From Zhongshania aquatica (lineage in GTDB: Bacteria > Pseudomonadota > Gammaproteobacteria > Pseudomonadales > Spongiibacteraceae): DNA of 64,000 nt. The translations under genes were made by a program, and so were the position numbers. The notes under the pieces were generated by a model that saw nothing but the letters and a program-made list of their open reading frames with translations, ran no database searches and was not told where the DNA came from. The number at the start of each line of letters is the position of its first letter. The first letter of the stretch is position 1. The stretch spans positions 62,001 to 126,000 of the forward strand of contig NZ_JANZNQ010000011.1 in the NCBI RefSeq assembly GCF_027257955.1. Reading direction: 5' to 3'. This document shows positions 55,678 through 64,000 of the stretch, piece after piece.

Positions 55678-56844
55678 CTAGGGGGCGTTGTTCGAGTTAA
55701 CTAGCAAAACGAGAACTTCATAGTGGGCGGTATTTGGAAACATATCAAATATTTGCACCTGATGAATGCGATATTGCTCCAACTCCGCTAAATCTTTTGC
55801 CAAGGATTGGGGGTTGCAGCTTGAGTATAAAATATAAGGGGCATTAATGTTGGCGAGGTCTTGGCATAGTGCTTGGCCGAGGCCGCGTCTTGGTGGATTA
55901 ACAATTACGACATCGGGGCTTGCGGTTAAATTCACTGTGCTCGCGCTGTCGCCGCGATGTTCTGTGAAGTTGGCAGAGTCCAACGCTCTAAAACTTACCC
56001 GCGATGCTATGCCTAGTTCCTGTGCACTGCGGGACGCGCAGGCAATAGCTTCGGGCTCAATTTCAATGCCGATGAGTGATCGTTCCGCAGTGATGCAGTG
56101 CAGTCCGAAGCCACCAGATCCGCAGAAAAGATCCCAAATAACATTAATCTTCAGGTCTGCTAACCAGCTAGCAGCTGCGGCATATAACTGCGCTGCAATT
56201 AAAGGGTTCGTTTGAAAGAAACCCTTAGGCCGTTGATATAGCGGAATACCATTGAGGGTTTGGCATAGGAAATGCTCGCCATGCAATATATGCTCTTCGG
56301 GGCCTTCTAAAATGGCGGCATGAAGGGCTTGGATGTTGACGGATACCGTCTGTATCAGGGGCTGATTGGCGAGGAGTATGGGCAGTGCATTTTTGATCGT
56401 CGGTATGGCGTCAGTGCTTCGCACTACTAAACGGAGCATATACACGCCCTGTTCATTTCGGTTCAGTAGTAGGTATTTGAGCTCGCCACTGCGGCGTTTA
56501 ACATCATAGGGTGCAATGTGGAGTGTGCTCAGCCATGCCTCTAATTTATGCAATAACAACTGCATATCTTCTGGGTAGAGTGGGCAATCACAGAGGCTTA
56601 TTGGCTTTCCCTTGGGGGTAAGAATACCGAGAAGGGGACGGTCGGTGTTGCCGAGTACCACCATTTTTGCTTTATTTCGAAAACTGGATTGCGGTGACGA
56701 CACACTGGGCAGAAATAGCGGTGGTGAATAGGAGCTGAGTAGCTGGGCAAGACTGGTTTCTTTTTTTGCTAACTGCTGTTCATAGGGAGAGTCTAGCCAT
56801 TGGCATGAGCGGCATTGTTGCGATTCAAAGTAATGACAGTGCAC
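55678..56844 (-). CDS. rlmC: 23S rRNA (uracil-747-C5)-methyltransferase
   Basis: A 388-residue methyltransferase modifying U747 of 23S rRNA. The iron-sulfur cysteines start the protein (HCHYFESQQCRSCQWL, with a further CDC near residue 90). The SAM motif is DLFCGSGGFGLH (about 245-256), and the catalytic Cys is in YSSCNPQSL. It resembles RlmC (RumB) in length and N-terminus rather than RlmD. Confidence 0.9.
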   Translation of the reverse strand: MHCHYFESQQCRSCQWLDSPYEQQLAKKETSLAQLLSSYSPPLFLPSVSSPQSSFRNKAKMVVLGNTDRPLLGILTPKGKPISLCDCPLYPEDMQLLLHKLEAWLSTLHIAPYDVKRRSGELKYLLLNRNEQGVYMLRLVVRSTDAIPTIKNALPILLANQPLIQTVSVNIQALHAAILEGPEEHILHGEHFLCQTLNGIPLYQRPKGFFQTNPLIAAQLYAAAASWLADLKINVIWDLFCGSGGFGLHCITAERSLIGIEIEPEAIACASRSAQELGIASRVSFRALDSANFTEHRGDSASTVNLTASPDVVIVNPPRRGLGQALCQDLANINAPYILYSSCNPQSLAKDLAELEQYRIHQVQIFDMFPNTAHYEVLVLLVNSNNAP

Positions 56845-56969
56845 AGCAGATTCACAGTTAAATTAAACCGACTTTATAAGCTGCTAATCTAAGCTCTGCA
56901 AGTAAATTTAATGACGAATGATCATTGAGCCGCGAGTTGAATGCTGAGTGAGCATAGAGGGTATCTTGT

Positions 56970-57644
56970 ATGGACGACAGTAATTTTGAAGATGCGATCG
57001 TTAGCTCATGGCATAAAAATGTCGATGCATGGACATCCGCAGTGCGCGGGGCTGAAATTGCGAGTCGGGTTACTGTGACAGATGCGGCTATTGTTAATGC
57101 TGTTGTCGCGCAGGCGCCTAAGTCGGTTTTAGACTTGGGTTGCGGTGAGGGCTGGTTGGTACGTGCATTGGCTGATCTTGGTATCTCTGCACGGGGTGTT
57201 GATGTTGTTCCTGAGTTAGTCAACAAAGCGAGTGCACGCGGTGGTGAATTTAGTGTGATGTCCTATCAAGGTTTCGCTGACGGCCAATGGCTAACTAAAG
57301 TAGATTGTGTAGTGTGCAATTTCTCATTACTTGGTAAGGGTATCGTACGTGCTGTGTTGCTTGAAATTTCCAAAGCGCTCACTGCTAATGGTCACTGCAT
57401 CATACAAACTTTACATCCTTGTTATACCGGTGAACCCTATTGTGATGGCTGGCGCGAGGGAAGTTGGCAAGGTTTTAGCTTTGATTTCACTGAACCGGCG
57501 CCGTGGTACTTTAGGACGCTGTCGTCTTGGGTGACGTTATTTTCCGACAGCGGTTTAACGCTTAAAGAAATGCGTGAACCACTGAATGTTGAAACTGGGA
57601 AGCCCGTGTCGGTGATTTTTATCTTGTCCGTGGCGACTAGGTAG
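56970..57644 (+). CDS. class I SAM-dependent methyltransferase
   Basis: A 224-residue Rossmann methyltransferase: motif I VLDLGCGEGWLV (about 51-62), motif II GVDVVPELV, motif III VDCVVCNFSLL. Its substrate is unknown. ATG 56970 is preceded by GAGGGTATCTTGT, a moderate site. It is divergent from rlmC with 125 nt between. It is not similar in detail to the methyltransferase at 1427. Confidence 0.88.
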   Translation: MDDSNFEDAIVSSWHKNVDAWTSAVRGAEIASRVTVTDAAIVNAVVAQAPKSVLDLGCGEGWLVRALADLGISARGVDVVPELVNKASARGGEFSVMSYQGFADGQWLTKVDCVVCNFSLLGKGIVRAVLLEISKALTANGHCIIQTLHPCYTGEPYCDGWREGSWQGFSFDFTEPAPWYFRTLSSWVTLFSDSGLTLKEMREPLNVETGKPVSVIFILSVATR

Positions 57645-57795
57645 TAAGAATTTATAGTTATTCGAGCCGCTTTTAGTATAAATAGCTCGTTGTAATATCA
57701 CTTTCGGGCTTTAGCTCCCGATCATAATCCCCTACACTTTTGGGCCTTACAGCGCTTAATTTATGGCGTTTTGCTTGCAGGAGCCAAAAAAAGTA

Positions 57796-58191
57796 ATGAA
57801 CAATACCCATAGTAAAGTGGTCGGTTACATTTTGTGGATTTTTGGTTTTATGGGCGCGCATCGCTTCTATTTTGGCCGGCCCATTAGTGGAACGATTTAT
57901 TTTTTTACTCTTGGATTATTTTTTATTGGTTGGATAGTTGATCTATTTTTAATTCCAGGTATGGATCGTGATGCGGATTCAACATTTTCGACAGGAACAG
58001 TGAGTTACACATTTGCGTGGGTTTTACTGACATTTTTAGGGGTGTTTGGACTACACCGTTTTTATTTGGGGAAATGGGTGACAGGAGTTTTATACCTGCT
58101 GACCGGTGGTCTATTTTTGTTTGGTGTCATTTATGACTATTGGACGTTAAACCAACAGGTTAGTGAGAAGAACGCGTCTTTGTTTAGTTAA
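57796..58191 (+). CDS. TM2 domain membrane protein (duplicated)
   Basis: A 131-residue protein made of two TM2 units. Each unit has a glycine-rich hairpin of two membrane segments and the signature GxHRFYxGxxxxG: FMGAHRFYFGRPISG (about 18-32) and VFGLHRFYLGKWVTG (about 79-93). The function is unknown. ATG 57796 is chosen since similarity starts there; the frame is open 11 codons more. It is convergent with bcsG. Confidence 0.88.
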   Translation: MNNTHSKVVGYILWIFGFMGAHRFYFGRPISGTIYFFTLGLFFIGWIVDLFLIPGMDRDADSTFSTGTVSYTFAWVLLTFLGVFGLHRFYLGKWVTGVLYLLTGGLFLFGVIYDYWTLNQQVSEKNASLFS

Positions 58192-58211
58192 GCCCAGCCA
58201 ACGTCCAGGGG

Positions 58212-59834
58212 CTACTGTGTGGGGTAAGGGCTCCAGTTTTTCTGGTCTAAGGTAATAAAGAAATCCTCTTCAATTTTTATCACGGTACTTCCCTCGTTTT
58301 GCGAAACAAGCGCGGTTTGGGGGAGATTGGAAGAAAGCTGGGCCGCGCTGTAGCTCTTAGTGTCAAACACCTTCTGCTCGAAAATGTTAGCGAGTAATTG
58401 CGAGATAGCTTCATGGCTACTTGCTTCACTGATATGTGAAACGCCATCGCTGCGCTGCATTTCCGGCCCGATAAGCTTGACGGCCACTGGAATGTGGGTA
58501 ATAGACGGCGAAGGGAGCTCGCGCATACCCGAAATTTGCATTTTGTCACCGCGCAGGCCAGCGCCATGCTCGGGTATTAGCACCACGACAACATTGCGGC
58601 CTGACTTTTCTAGTTGGTCGATGAAGGTTGCTAGCTCGTCAAAAAGAAGTTTCGCCCGTTGCTGATAACTAGCAACCCCAAATACCGCCGGTTTATTAAG
58701 AATACGGTTACCGTCGTGCAGACTGGTAGTGTTATACAGCATGGCCACCTTGTCGCTCGATGAGTTGGTTCTCGCTTTCCACCACGCGTTTAACATTCCC
58801 GCATCGCTATAGATCAGGGCGCCCGTGAAATCTTTCTGAGTGGCTTCTATCCCGGTGTGTGGAAACGGTGCTGAACTAATTCCACTATAGCGTTGGGTCT
58901 TCTCTAGGAATGAATCAAATACGCCGTCATGGTTTAACATCAATTCTTTGTCGTAACCTAATTGCTCTAGTTGATGAAAGAGCTGGCATTCGGGTTGAAC
59001 TGGGCCATATAGCGTGCTGTGTTCTGCTTGCCCGCAGGTCGCGCGGCTCAAACGAATAACCGCGGGTCCACTATAGCTTGTCGCTGAATTAAATTGGTCG
59101 AATACAATATCGAATTTTTGAAATAGTGGATGATTGTCTAGCTTCGCTAGATTGATGTCGTCGACACCCAGGGAGCAAATACTCAGTAATAAAACATCGA
59201 AAGGGGCAGTTTGCGTATCGGTGCTTGGGAATTGGGTAACGCGGGATTTCTCGCTTTGGAAGAAGTTATCTAAATAGTTGCTTAATGCCGCATTGCTGGT
59301 GTCGTTTGGTGCGCTTGCTGCGCCATTTTTTGTTGAGCTCGCTACAGGTGTGGCAATGTTTATGGTCGTTGGCCCCGAGCTTAATGAGCTGATGCCACAA
59401 ACGATGATGGCCAGAAGCACCACCGAGGTTACCCGAAATACCTTTGCGGCGAAGTGGTATGTGATTGCTGCTGCGACAGCAGCCATAAGCATATTTAAAG
59501 AGATAAAACGACTGAGTAGCTCGATGATATAACTGAACTCGAAGGTCAGAACTTGATCCATTTGCGCGACTAGACGAGACAGCGGAGGCATGTAAGAGTC
59601 GTAATGGAGTAGCAGTAGACCGACTGGTATAGCCGCTATATGGCGCGCGAGATTGCCATAGTAGTTGCGGATGGGTAGTAATAAGCATGCTGCGAAGGTG
59701 AAGTTTTCAAGGCCGTGAAAATCTAATAGTCCCTGAAAGTACAAGCCAATTTTGCAAATAAAATACAGATTCCACCAGCCAAGACCAGAGGGAAGAACAA
59801 GGTCTTCAATAGGTGTATTCGTCTTGGCTTTCAT
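58212..59834 (-). CDS. bcsG: cellulose phosphoethanolamine transferase BcsG
   Basis: A 540-residue inner-membrane enzyme. Five N-terminal membrane segments (about 20-155) are followed by a periplasmic alkaline-phosphatase-fold domain. The nucleophile is Ser221 in SICSLGVDD, matching the Ser in the equivalent CSL motif of E. coli BcsG. Metal-binding candidates lie in ATCGQAEHS and PEHGAGL. It decorates nascent cellulose with phosphoethanolamine. It overlaps bcsF by 4 nt on the minus strand. Confidence 0.92.
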   Translation of the reverse strand: MKAKTNTPIEDLVLPSGLGWWNLYFICKIGLYFQGLLDFHGLENFTFAACLLLPIRNYYGNLARHIAAIPVGLLLLHYDSYMPPLSRLVAQMDQVLTFEFSYIIELLSRFISLNMLMAAVAAAITYHFAAKVFRVTSVVLLAIIVCGISSLSSGPTTINIATPVASSTKNGAASAPNDTSNAALSNYLDNFFQSEKSRVTQFPSTDTQTAPFDVLLLSICSLGVDDINLAKLDNHPLFQKFDIVFDQFNSATSYSGPAVIRLSRATCGQAEHSTLYGPVQPECQLFHQLEQLGYDKELMLNHDGVFDSFLEKTQRYSGISSAPFPHTGIEATQKDFTGALIYSDAGMLNAWWKARTNSSSDKVAMLYNTTSLHDGNRILNKPAVFGVASYQQRAKLLFDELATFIDQLEKSGRNVVVVLIPEHGAGLRGDKMQISGMRELPSPSITHIPVAVKLIGPEMQRSDGVSHISEASSHEAISQLLANIFEQKVFDTKSYSAAQLSSNLPQTALVSQNEGSTVIKIEEDFFITLDQKNWSPYPTQ

Positions 59835-60028
59835 GATTCCGCCTTGGTTTCTTCGTTCAAGGATTCGGTGTTTTTGTTGGTCTGATAAGGCTTGAGGAAT
59901 CTCGGCTTGATAAGGTACTTACGGATAAACTCTATTACAAATTGGCTAAAATCACGGAGTGTAAAACCAATAAACATACCGACGCTAAGTGACACGATCA
60001 GCGTAATTAAAAAGCTTCTGATATCCAT
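59831..60028 (-). CDS. bcsF: cellulose biosynthesis protein BcsF
   Basis: A 65-residue single-pass membrane protein: MDIRSFLITLIVSLSVGMFIGF anchor, then a basic cytosolic tail. BcsF helps recruit BcsE and BcsG to the cellulose synthase. Size and position between bcsE and bcsG identify it. It starts at ATG 60028, 16 nt after bcsE, and overlaps bcsG by 4 nt. Confidence 0.85.
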   Translation of the reverse strand: MDIRSFLITLIVSLSVGMFIGFTLRDFSQFVIEFIRKYLIKPRFLKPYQTNKNTESLNEETKAES

Positions 60029-60043
60029 GGATTTATTGTTTTT

Positions 60044-61657
60044 TCATCCCTGATTGATTACATATGGATTGGCAAGTGTCACCGAAATACGTTTATTGCC
60101 GCCGTTTTTCTGATTCTTTTCTGGGTTACTGGCTAGTAACTTTTGGCCAATATCGGCTGGAATACCGTCGGTAGACAGGTCAATAAGTTCTAGCTCGGCG
60201 ATGATGTCGTCTGCATCGTGAATGATAGATTGCGAGCCGAAGGAGTCCTGCACGGGTAATAGTAGTGAGTTCTTCAAGGCAATAGCAACATTGTTAAGAC
60301 GACAAGCGTGCAAAAATATGTAGATGAATCCTCGACAAACAGTGATTAGATCGCCGTCACGTTTGATATGGCAGAGATTGAGCGATTGCTCCATTGTTAT
60401 GCCGCGTAGAGGTTCAAACCGCACTAAAATATGTTCGATGCCGGAGTATCGCTGTGCATCCATTGTCTTGCCAACAGTTGCGGCGAAGGTGTGGGGTTCT
60501 GCATAGCCCCGGTAATCAGACGTTTGTCTGCTCTCTAGAAGCCCGTACAATGTTGGCGGCAGTTTGCGCCGGAGTTGGTCGCCTCGTATGGCTTCGATTT
60601 GGCTGATTAATCGCGTAGTGGTGATAATGTAAGGGATAATTTGGCTTGCCCCTGCCTTCAGTAAGAACTCTTCATCTGCGTAACGAAGGCACTGTACATT
60701 TTCCCGTATCAGTATTTTAATTTTGTGCTTGTAACGAGATCGCAGTTGATAGGTCATTGTGGCGAGTTCTACCACTTCGCTCGGCGAGGCACAGGCAAAG
60801 ATCACCGTTGCGTTGCCAAGCTCCTCGATCGAATTCATAATCAGATTGTTACTGGCAACGCTTACGCTAACTTGTAGTTCCGATGATATTTCATTGGCGA
60901 TACTAGTAGTGGTATATATCCCGCCATTCGATACGTTGCTATCTGGTGAGAAATCACTATGCGCTGTGTGCTCTGCAGGAATGTCCATAGCTTCTAGGGA
61001 GCCTACTGTGTTTGTAACGAGCAGGTATTCCTGGTCTGCAACAACACTGTTTGAAGAGCCCCAAAAGTGAATAAAGTAGCGGTAGTGGCTGGCATCAAGG
61101 GCGTAGAAACTAGTGAGACCAGACAAATAACTATTAGAGTGCAGTGCAGCGGACTCTAAGGTTTTAATTTCACCGTGACAAAGAAACAATACGCTGTGAT
61201 TGTATTTCCTAGCCCATTTCTGCCAAGCAGCTAGTACGTTGTTTAGCTTGGGATGCTGGTCACTAGGAAAGGCGGACGCTTTGATGAATATAATGTAAAG
61301 TGCAGGCTTAGCAGGCGACATCTTTTTTAAATCGCGTAACAAGGCGCTAGCTGTTGCGGGAATTTTTTGCTCTGGGTCATGCCAAAAATGTACGCGTTTA
61401 CATTTTTCACTAAGGCATTTTTCAAGTAATTGTTCGGCGTCATCATCATACCCGCGAAAGAGGTCCTCCGGTGAGCAAAGGCCGATGAGGTGAGGCGCGT
61501 CATTGCGATTGCAGATACTGTCGATCAACGCGGGGGCATGTTTTTTCCCTGCGCTTAGGCAGAAATACACACTACCGGGTGTCATTTCAGTGCCACTTAC
61601 CGGGATATTTGCCAGCCCCAGCCAGTGGGGCTTGATGTCAACGTTAGTATCTAGAAT
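60044..61657 (-). CDS. bcsE: cellulose biosynthesis c-di-GMP-binding protein BcsE
   Basis: A protein of about 537 residues (513 from the first ATG at 61585). It has a degenerate receiver-like middle (VIFACASPSEVVELATMTYQLRSRYKHKIKILIREN) and a GGDEF-like C-terminal domain. The c-di-GMP motif RDGD (R409-D412, counted from ATG 61585) matches RxGD of E. coli BcsE. The coding signal continues 24 codons upstream of ATG 61585 (including a PHWLGLANIPVSGTEM stretch like the BcsE N-terminus) with no ATG, GTG or TTG. An AAAGGA site lies 8 nt before an in-frame ATT at 61657, which I propose as start. Confidence 0.85.
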   Translation of the reverse strand: MLDTNVDIKPHWLGLANIPVSGTEMTPGSVYFCLSAGKKHAPALIDSICNRNDAPHLIGLCSPEDLFRGYDDDAEQLLEKCLSEKCKRVHFWHDPEQKIPATASALLRDLKKMSPAKPALYIIFIKASAFPSDQHPKLNNVLAAWQKWARKYNHSVLFLCHGEIKTLESAALHSNSYLSGLTSFYALDASHYRYFIHFWGSSNSVVADQEYLLVTNTVGSLEAMDIPAEHTAHSDFSPDSNVSNGGIYTTTSIANEISSELQVSVSVASNNLIMNSIEELGNATVIFACASPSEVVELATMTYQLRSRYKHKIKILIRENVQCLRYADEEFLLKAGASQIIPYIITTTRLISQIEAIRGDQLRRKLPPTLYGLLESRQTSDYRGYAEPHTFAATVGKTMDAQRYSGIEHILVRFEPLRGITMEQSLNLCHIKRDGDLITVCRGFIYIFLHACRLNNVAIALKNSLLLPVQDSFGSQSIIHDADDIIAELELIDLSTDGIPADIGQKLLASNPEKNQKNGGNKRISVTLANPYVINQG

Positions 61658-61665
61658 GTCTAATG

Positions 61666-61671
61666 TCCTTT
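61666..61671 (-). promoter_or_regulatory. ribosome binding site deciding the bcsE start
   Basis: AAAGGA on the minus strand (TCCTTT on plus), 8 nt before the in-frame ATT at 61657-61655. No comparable site precedes the first ATG at 61585. Confidence 0.5.
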
Positions 61672-61871
61672 ACTACCCGCCTGCTATTAGCGACGCGCTA
61701 GGTAGCAATGTGAATTGCAAGCCGTTGTTTGCGGAAATAGTAAACTATTTCAATGAAATGGTGTAGCGATGAGGCTTTGAATATGGAACCTTAGGCCGAA
61801 TATCGGTAATCTGTCTTTTAGCAGTTAACACGCTGCATGTGAACGTTGAGCGAAAAGCAAGGAACACCGTA

Positions 61872-62075
61872 TTGTCGATTAATAGTCGTGATGTAAGTAC
61901 TGCCTATAACGCATTTGGGGATGACTCTTCTGGGTATCAGGAGTTAAGTGAGGGCGAATACGTGTTGTCTATCCTCCTTAAATGGCCTGCCCTAGCGCAA
62001 ATGAACGGATTAGCGGCGAATGACGGGGTATCAGGCTTAAAAGGAAATAGCGAAATAAGCAAGGAAGAATCTTAG
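61872..62075 (+). CDS. bcsR: cellulose biosynthesis protein BcsR
   Basis: A 67-residue protein whose second half (GYQELSEGEYVLSILLKWPALAQMNG) matches the conserved end of E. coli BcsR, a regulatory partner of BcsQ. TTG 61872 is chosen because AAGGA lies 8 nt upstream and the size fits; an upstream in-frame GTG at 61839 lacks a site. Its stop overlaps the bcsQ start by 1 nt, so the genes are translationally coupled. Confidence 0.75.
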   Translation: MSINSRDVSTAYNAFGDDSSGYQELSEGEYVLSILLKWPALAQMNGLAANDGVSGLKGNSEISKEES

Positions 62076-62851
62076 TGCCTGTTGTCATTGTTTCTGGTTT
62101 TCGGGGAGGGGTTGGTTCGACCACAATAGTGTCGAATCTAGCATCTGCCTTGCAGCGCGCGGATTGCCAGACGCTCTCTATCGATCTGCACCCCGATAAT
62201 CAACTTTGTGTGCACTACGGTGTAGATCAGGAAATTCCAACAGGTTGGGCGCAGGCGATTGTCGACGGTGACGACTGGAAGCGATGTGCATTTCAGTCAG
62301 CGGATGGTCGTCGAATTTTGCCCTTCGGGGAGTTAAGCCATTTTCAGTTCGCGCAGTTTCGAGAAGCATTGCCTGCGTCAATCGCCGCGATGGCTAAAAT
62401 ATTAGCGCCACAGCCTGACGAATGGCTGCTAGTCGATATGCCGGTAGATCGTCATCGCGCGTTGGAAGAAAACACGATTACCAGACTTTACCAAGAAATT
62501 TATGCCTTGGCTGACATTACCTTATATGTGATCAATCCAGAGCTTGGTTGCTATCGGCTGTTAAAACAGGCGGCGTTAAATGGGGAATCCCTTAGTGACA
62601 AACAGCTCTATGTCATAAATGGCGTAAATACCAACTCCAGTTTGAGTATGGATATTGAATTGTTGTTGCGGGCGGAGTTTTCCCCCCAGATGCTACCCGT
62701 GTCTATTCATCAAGATACCGCCTTGCCTGAGGCAGCGGCGTTTATGGCTGCAGTGAGCGAATACATGCCTGACAGCAAATCAGCAAGCGATTTTCACTCT
62801 TTAGCCTTATGGTTATTGGGTCGATTTGGTAAGGGCGGCGCTGGTGAGTAA
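62075..62851 (+). CDS. bcsQ: cellulose biosynthesis ParA-like ATPase BcsQ
   Basis: A 258-residue MinD/ParA-type ATPase. The P-loop is GFRGGVGSTTI (about 7-17), lacking both lysines of the deviant Walker A (KGGxGKT) as in E. coli BcsQ, where it is RGGVGTTT. A later DMPVD segment is the Walker B site. It localises the cellulose synthase to the pole. The start is GTG 62075 with AAGGAAG upstream. It overlaps bcsA by 8 nt. Confidence 0.92.
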   Translation: MPVVIVSGFRGGVGSTTIVSNLASALQRADCQTLSIDLHPDNQLCVHYGVDQEIPTGWAQAIVDGDDWKRCAFQSADGRRILPFGELSHFQFAQFREALPASIAAMAKILAPQPDEWLLVDMPVDRHRALEENTITRLYQEIYALADITLYVINPELGCYRLLKQAALNGESLSDKQLYVINGVNTNSSLSMDIELLLRAEFSPQMLPVSIHQDTALPEAAAFMAAVSEYMPDSKSASDFHSLALWLLGRFGKGGAGE

Positions 62852-64000
62852 ATCAATTGACGTAAGCGAACTTAATATTGGCCAACTGGTAGATGTTGCG
62901 CGCCGATACTACAGTGCTCGCTTGCCGGCATTTCGGGGATTGAAACCCTACAGATTGATGGGCTATTTTATTGTTCCGCTGTGGCTGACGTTTTGTTTTC
63001 TGTTCTTAAAACCTAAAATTTCTGGCGTATATAGCTGGAAATTGCCGTTGATTTATTTCCCCCAGATTAATTTTAGCCGGCCTAGGTTTAGCGATCTTTT
63101 TCGTTTTTTGATCCAGCTGTGTTGGTTATTCTTGGTTAGGCAGCAGCCGGGTAGAAAAACGTCAGTGAATTTAGACGGAACGCGCTCAGATTCCATACCA
63201 AAGCCGACACCGATTCGTCTCGCCGCTAGTAGACTTAAAATACTGGTGTTTAGTAATCCACTAAGTCGGCTTTTTAGTAAGCGTCTACAAGAGCTTGAAT
63301 TGCAGGCTACGAATGGATCAAATACTAGCTCGAAAAAGCCATTCACCGCGACAACCCTTGGACGTTCAATATTTGGTTTCATCATTGTCGCCCTGGCGAT
63401 AATGAGCTTTACCGTCCCGCTGACGGTACAAGATCAGTTTATTTTTGTCAGCTTATTGTTTTTATTGTCTTACGTTTTAAATCGTGTTCCCGGCCATATT
63501 CCCTTAATGTTGATGGTTGGACTATCACTGATTACAACCGGCCGCTATGTTTGGTGGCGCTGTGGTTCTACCTTAAATTTCGACGACCCAGTAGGCTTGT
63601 TTTTTGGTATCGGTCTACTCATGGCAGAAGCTTACGCTTGGTTGGTGATGTTGCTTGGCTATATTCAAAATATTCGTCCGCTGCATCGTGGAACGGTGCC
63701 ACTGCCAGAAGATTCTCGTTTGTGGCCCAGCGTCGATGTGATGATCCCGTCGTATAATGAAGATCTCAGCGTAGTTCGTGCCACCGTCTATGCCTGTCTT
63801 GGCATGGACTGGCCGAAAGACAAGCTCCATATCCATATTCTGGACGATGGCAAGCGCGATAGTTTTAAAGACTTTGCCGCGGAGGTTGGTGTCGGTTATA
63901 TCCGCAGGCCAAAGAACAATCACGCTAAAGCCGGTAATATTAATTACGCTTTAGAGCGAACCAGTGGTGAGTATGTTGCGATATTTGATTGTGACCACAT
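62844..64000 (+). CDS. bcsA: cellulose synthase catalytic subunit BcsA, 5' part
   Basis: An open frame from GTG 62844 runs off the right edge after about 385 residues. Membrane segments lie near 36-50, 175-190 and 200-235, then the GT2 domain starts with SVDVMIPSYNED. The substrate-binding Asp is in ILDDGKRD and the second motif is FDCDH at the edge. The Q/R-x-x-R-W motif and the PilZ domain lie beyond the window. It uses UDP-glucose and is activated by c-di-GMP. The GTG start overlaps bcsQ by 8 nt; AAGGGCGG lies upstream. Confidence 0.93.
   Translation, partial: MSKSIDVSELNIGQLVDVARRYYSARLPAFRGLKPYRLMGYFIVPLWLTFCFLFLKPKISGVYSWKLPLIYFPQINFSRPRFSDLFRFLIQLCWLFLVRQQPGRKTSVNLDGTRSDSIPKPTPIRLAASRLKILVFSNPLSRLFSKRLQELELQATNGSNTSSKKPFTATTLGRSIFGFIIVALAIMSFTVPLTVQDQFIFVSLLFLLSYVLNRVPGHIPLMLMVGLSLITTGRYVWWRCGSTLNFDDPVGLFFGIGLLMAEAYAWLVMLLGYIQNIRPLHRGTVPLPEDSRLWPSVDVMIPSYNEDLSVVRATVYACLGMDWPKDKLHIHILDDGKRDSFKDFAAEVGVGYIRRPKNNHAKAGNINYALERTSGEYVAIFDCDH

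Noticed and set aside
61503-61766. 87-residue plus-strand frame upstream of bcsR
   Set aside because: It is antisense to the bcsE start region and has no ribosome binding site or motif.

Overview
The window reads as chromosomal DNA of a free-living, probably marine gammaproteobacterium. Several blocks have classic gammaproteobacterial gene order: pepA-holC-valS divergent from lptF-lptG, slyX beside a yciH/SUI1 gene, and a divergent bcsEFG / bcsRQA cellulose locus. The many acyl-CoA enzymes, OruR-type AraC regulators, a deazaflavin-type nitroreductase and a FleQ-type activator fit the Spongiibacteraceae/Cellvibrionales (Zhongshania-like) group. That placement is inference from gene content.

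Layout. (1) 1-2430: a same-strand run of unrelated small genes (carboxymuconolactone decarboxylase end, DUF1772 protein, GNAT, methyltransferase, 54-aa Cys-rich lipoprotein) separated by imperfect palindromes. The first palindrome has attC architecture, so this looks like the edge of an integron cassette array or its remnant. (2) 2600-7600: an AraC regulator divergent from a lipoprotein pair (truncated M28-like peptidase and secretory-lipase-like hydrolase), followed by a decayed copy of the hydrolase 5' end and an orphan exported protein. (3) 7.9-16.5 kb: K+/H+ antiporter, DJ-1/PfpI protein, Ddn-like protein, EAL phosphodiesterase, YcaQ-like glycosylase, CsoR-family repressor, cupin-like protein and HSL esterase. 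(4) 16.6-28.7 kb: fatty-acyl/hydroxyacyl-CoA metabolism with five transcription factors. Its core is a tight operon of histidine phosphatase, acyl-CoA dehydrogenase, APH-type kinase and SDR, which resembles 4-hydroxyacyl-CoA phosphorylation pathways. (5) 28.8-36 kb: tRNA-Arg(CCT), gpt, FleQ-like activator, VOC protein, yciH, slyX, two cold-shock-domain genes and a PAS-containing hybrid-like kinase. (6) 36-44 kb: valS, a linker protein gene, holC and pepA, opposite lptFG. (7) 44-58 kb: two-component system, a protein with C-terminal short repeats, AraC regulator, FadIJ-like beta-oxidation pair, second EAL protein, GGCT-like protein, ferredoxin reductase, rlmC, methyltransferase and TM2 protein. 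(8) 58.2-64 kb: cellulose locus bcsG-bcsF-bcsE divergent from bcsR-bcsQ-bcsA, cut by the window edge.

How they connect. Two catalytically intact EAL proteins, a FleQ-like activator and BcsE (with an RxGD c-di-GMP motif) point to c-di-GMP control of (phosphoethanolamine-)cellulose. The acyl-CoA genes form a lipid or hydroxy-acid catabolic theme. The most notable direct observations are the attC-like site at the left edge, a probable ATT start codon for bcsE with an ideal ribosome binding site 24 codons upstream of the first ATG, a hidden Cys-rich lipoprotein gene, and a bidirectional terminator whose two arms are the coding ends of lptG and its convergent neighbour. I saw no CRISPR array, rRNA, complete insertion sequence or prophage.
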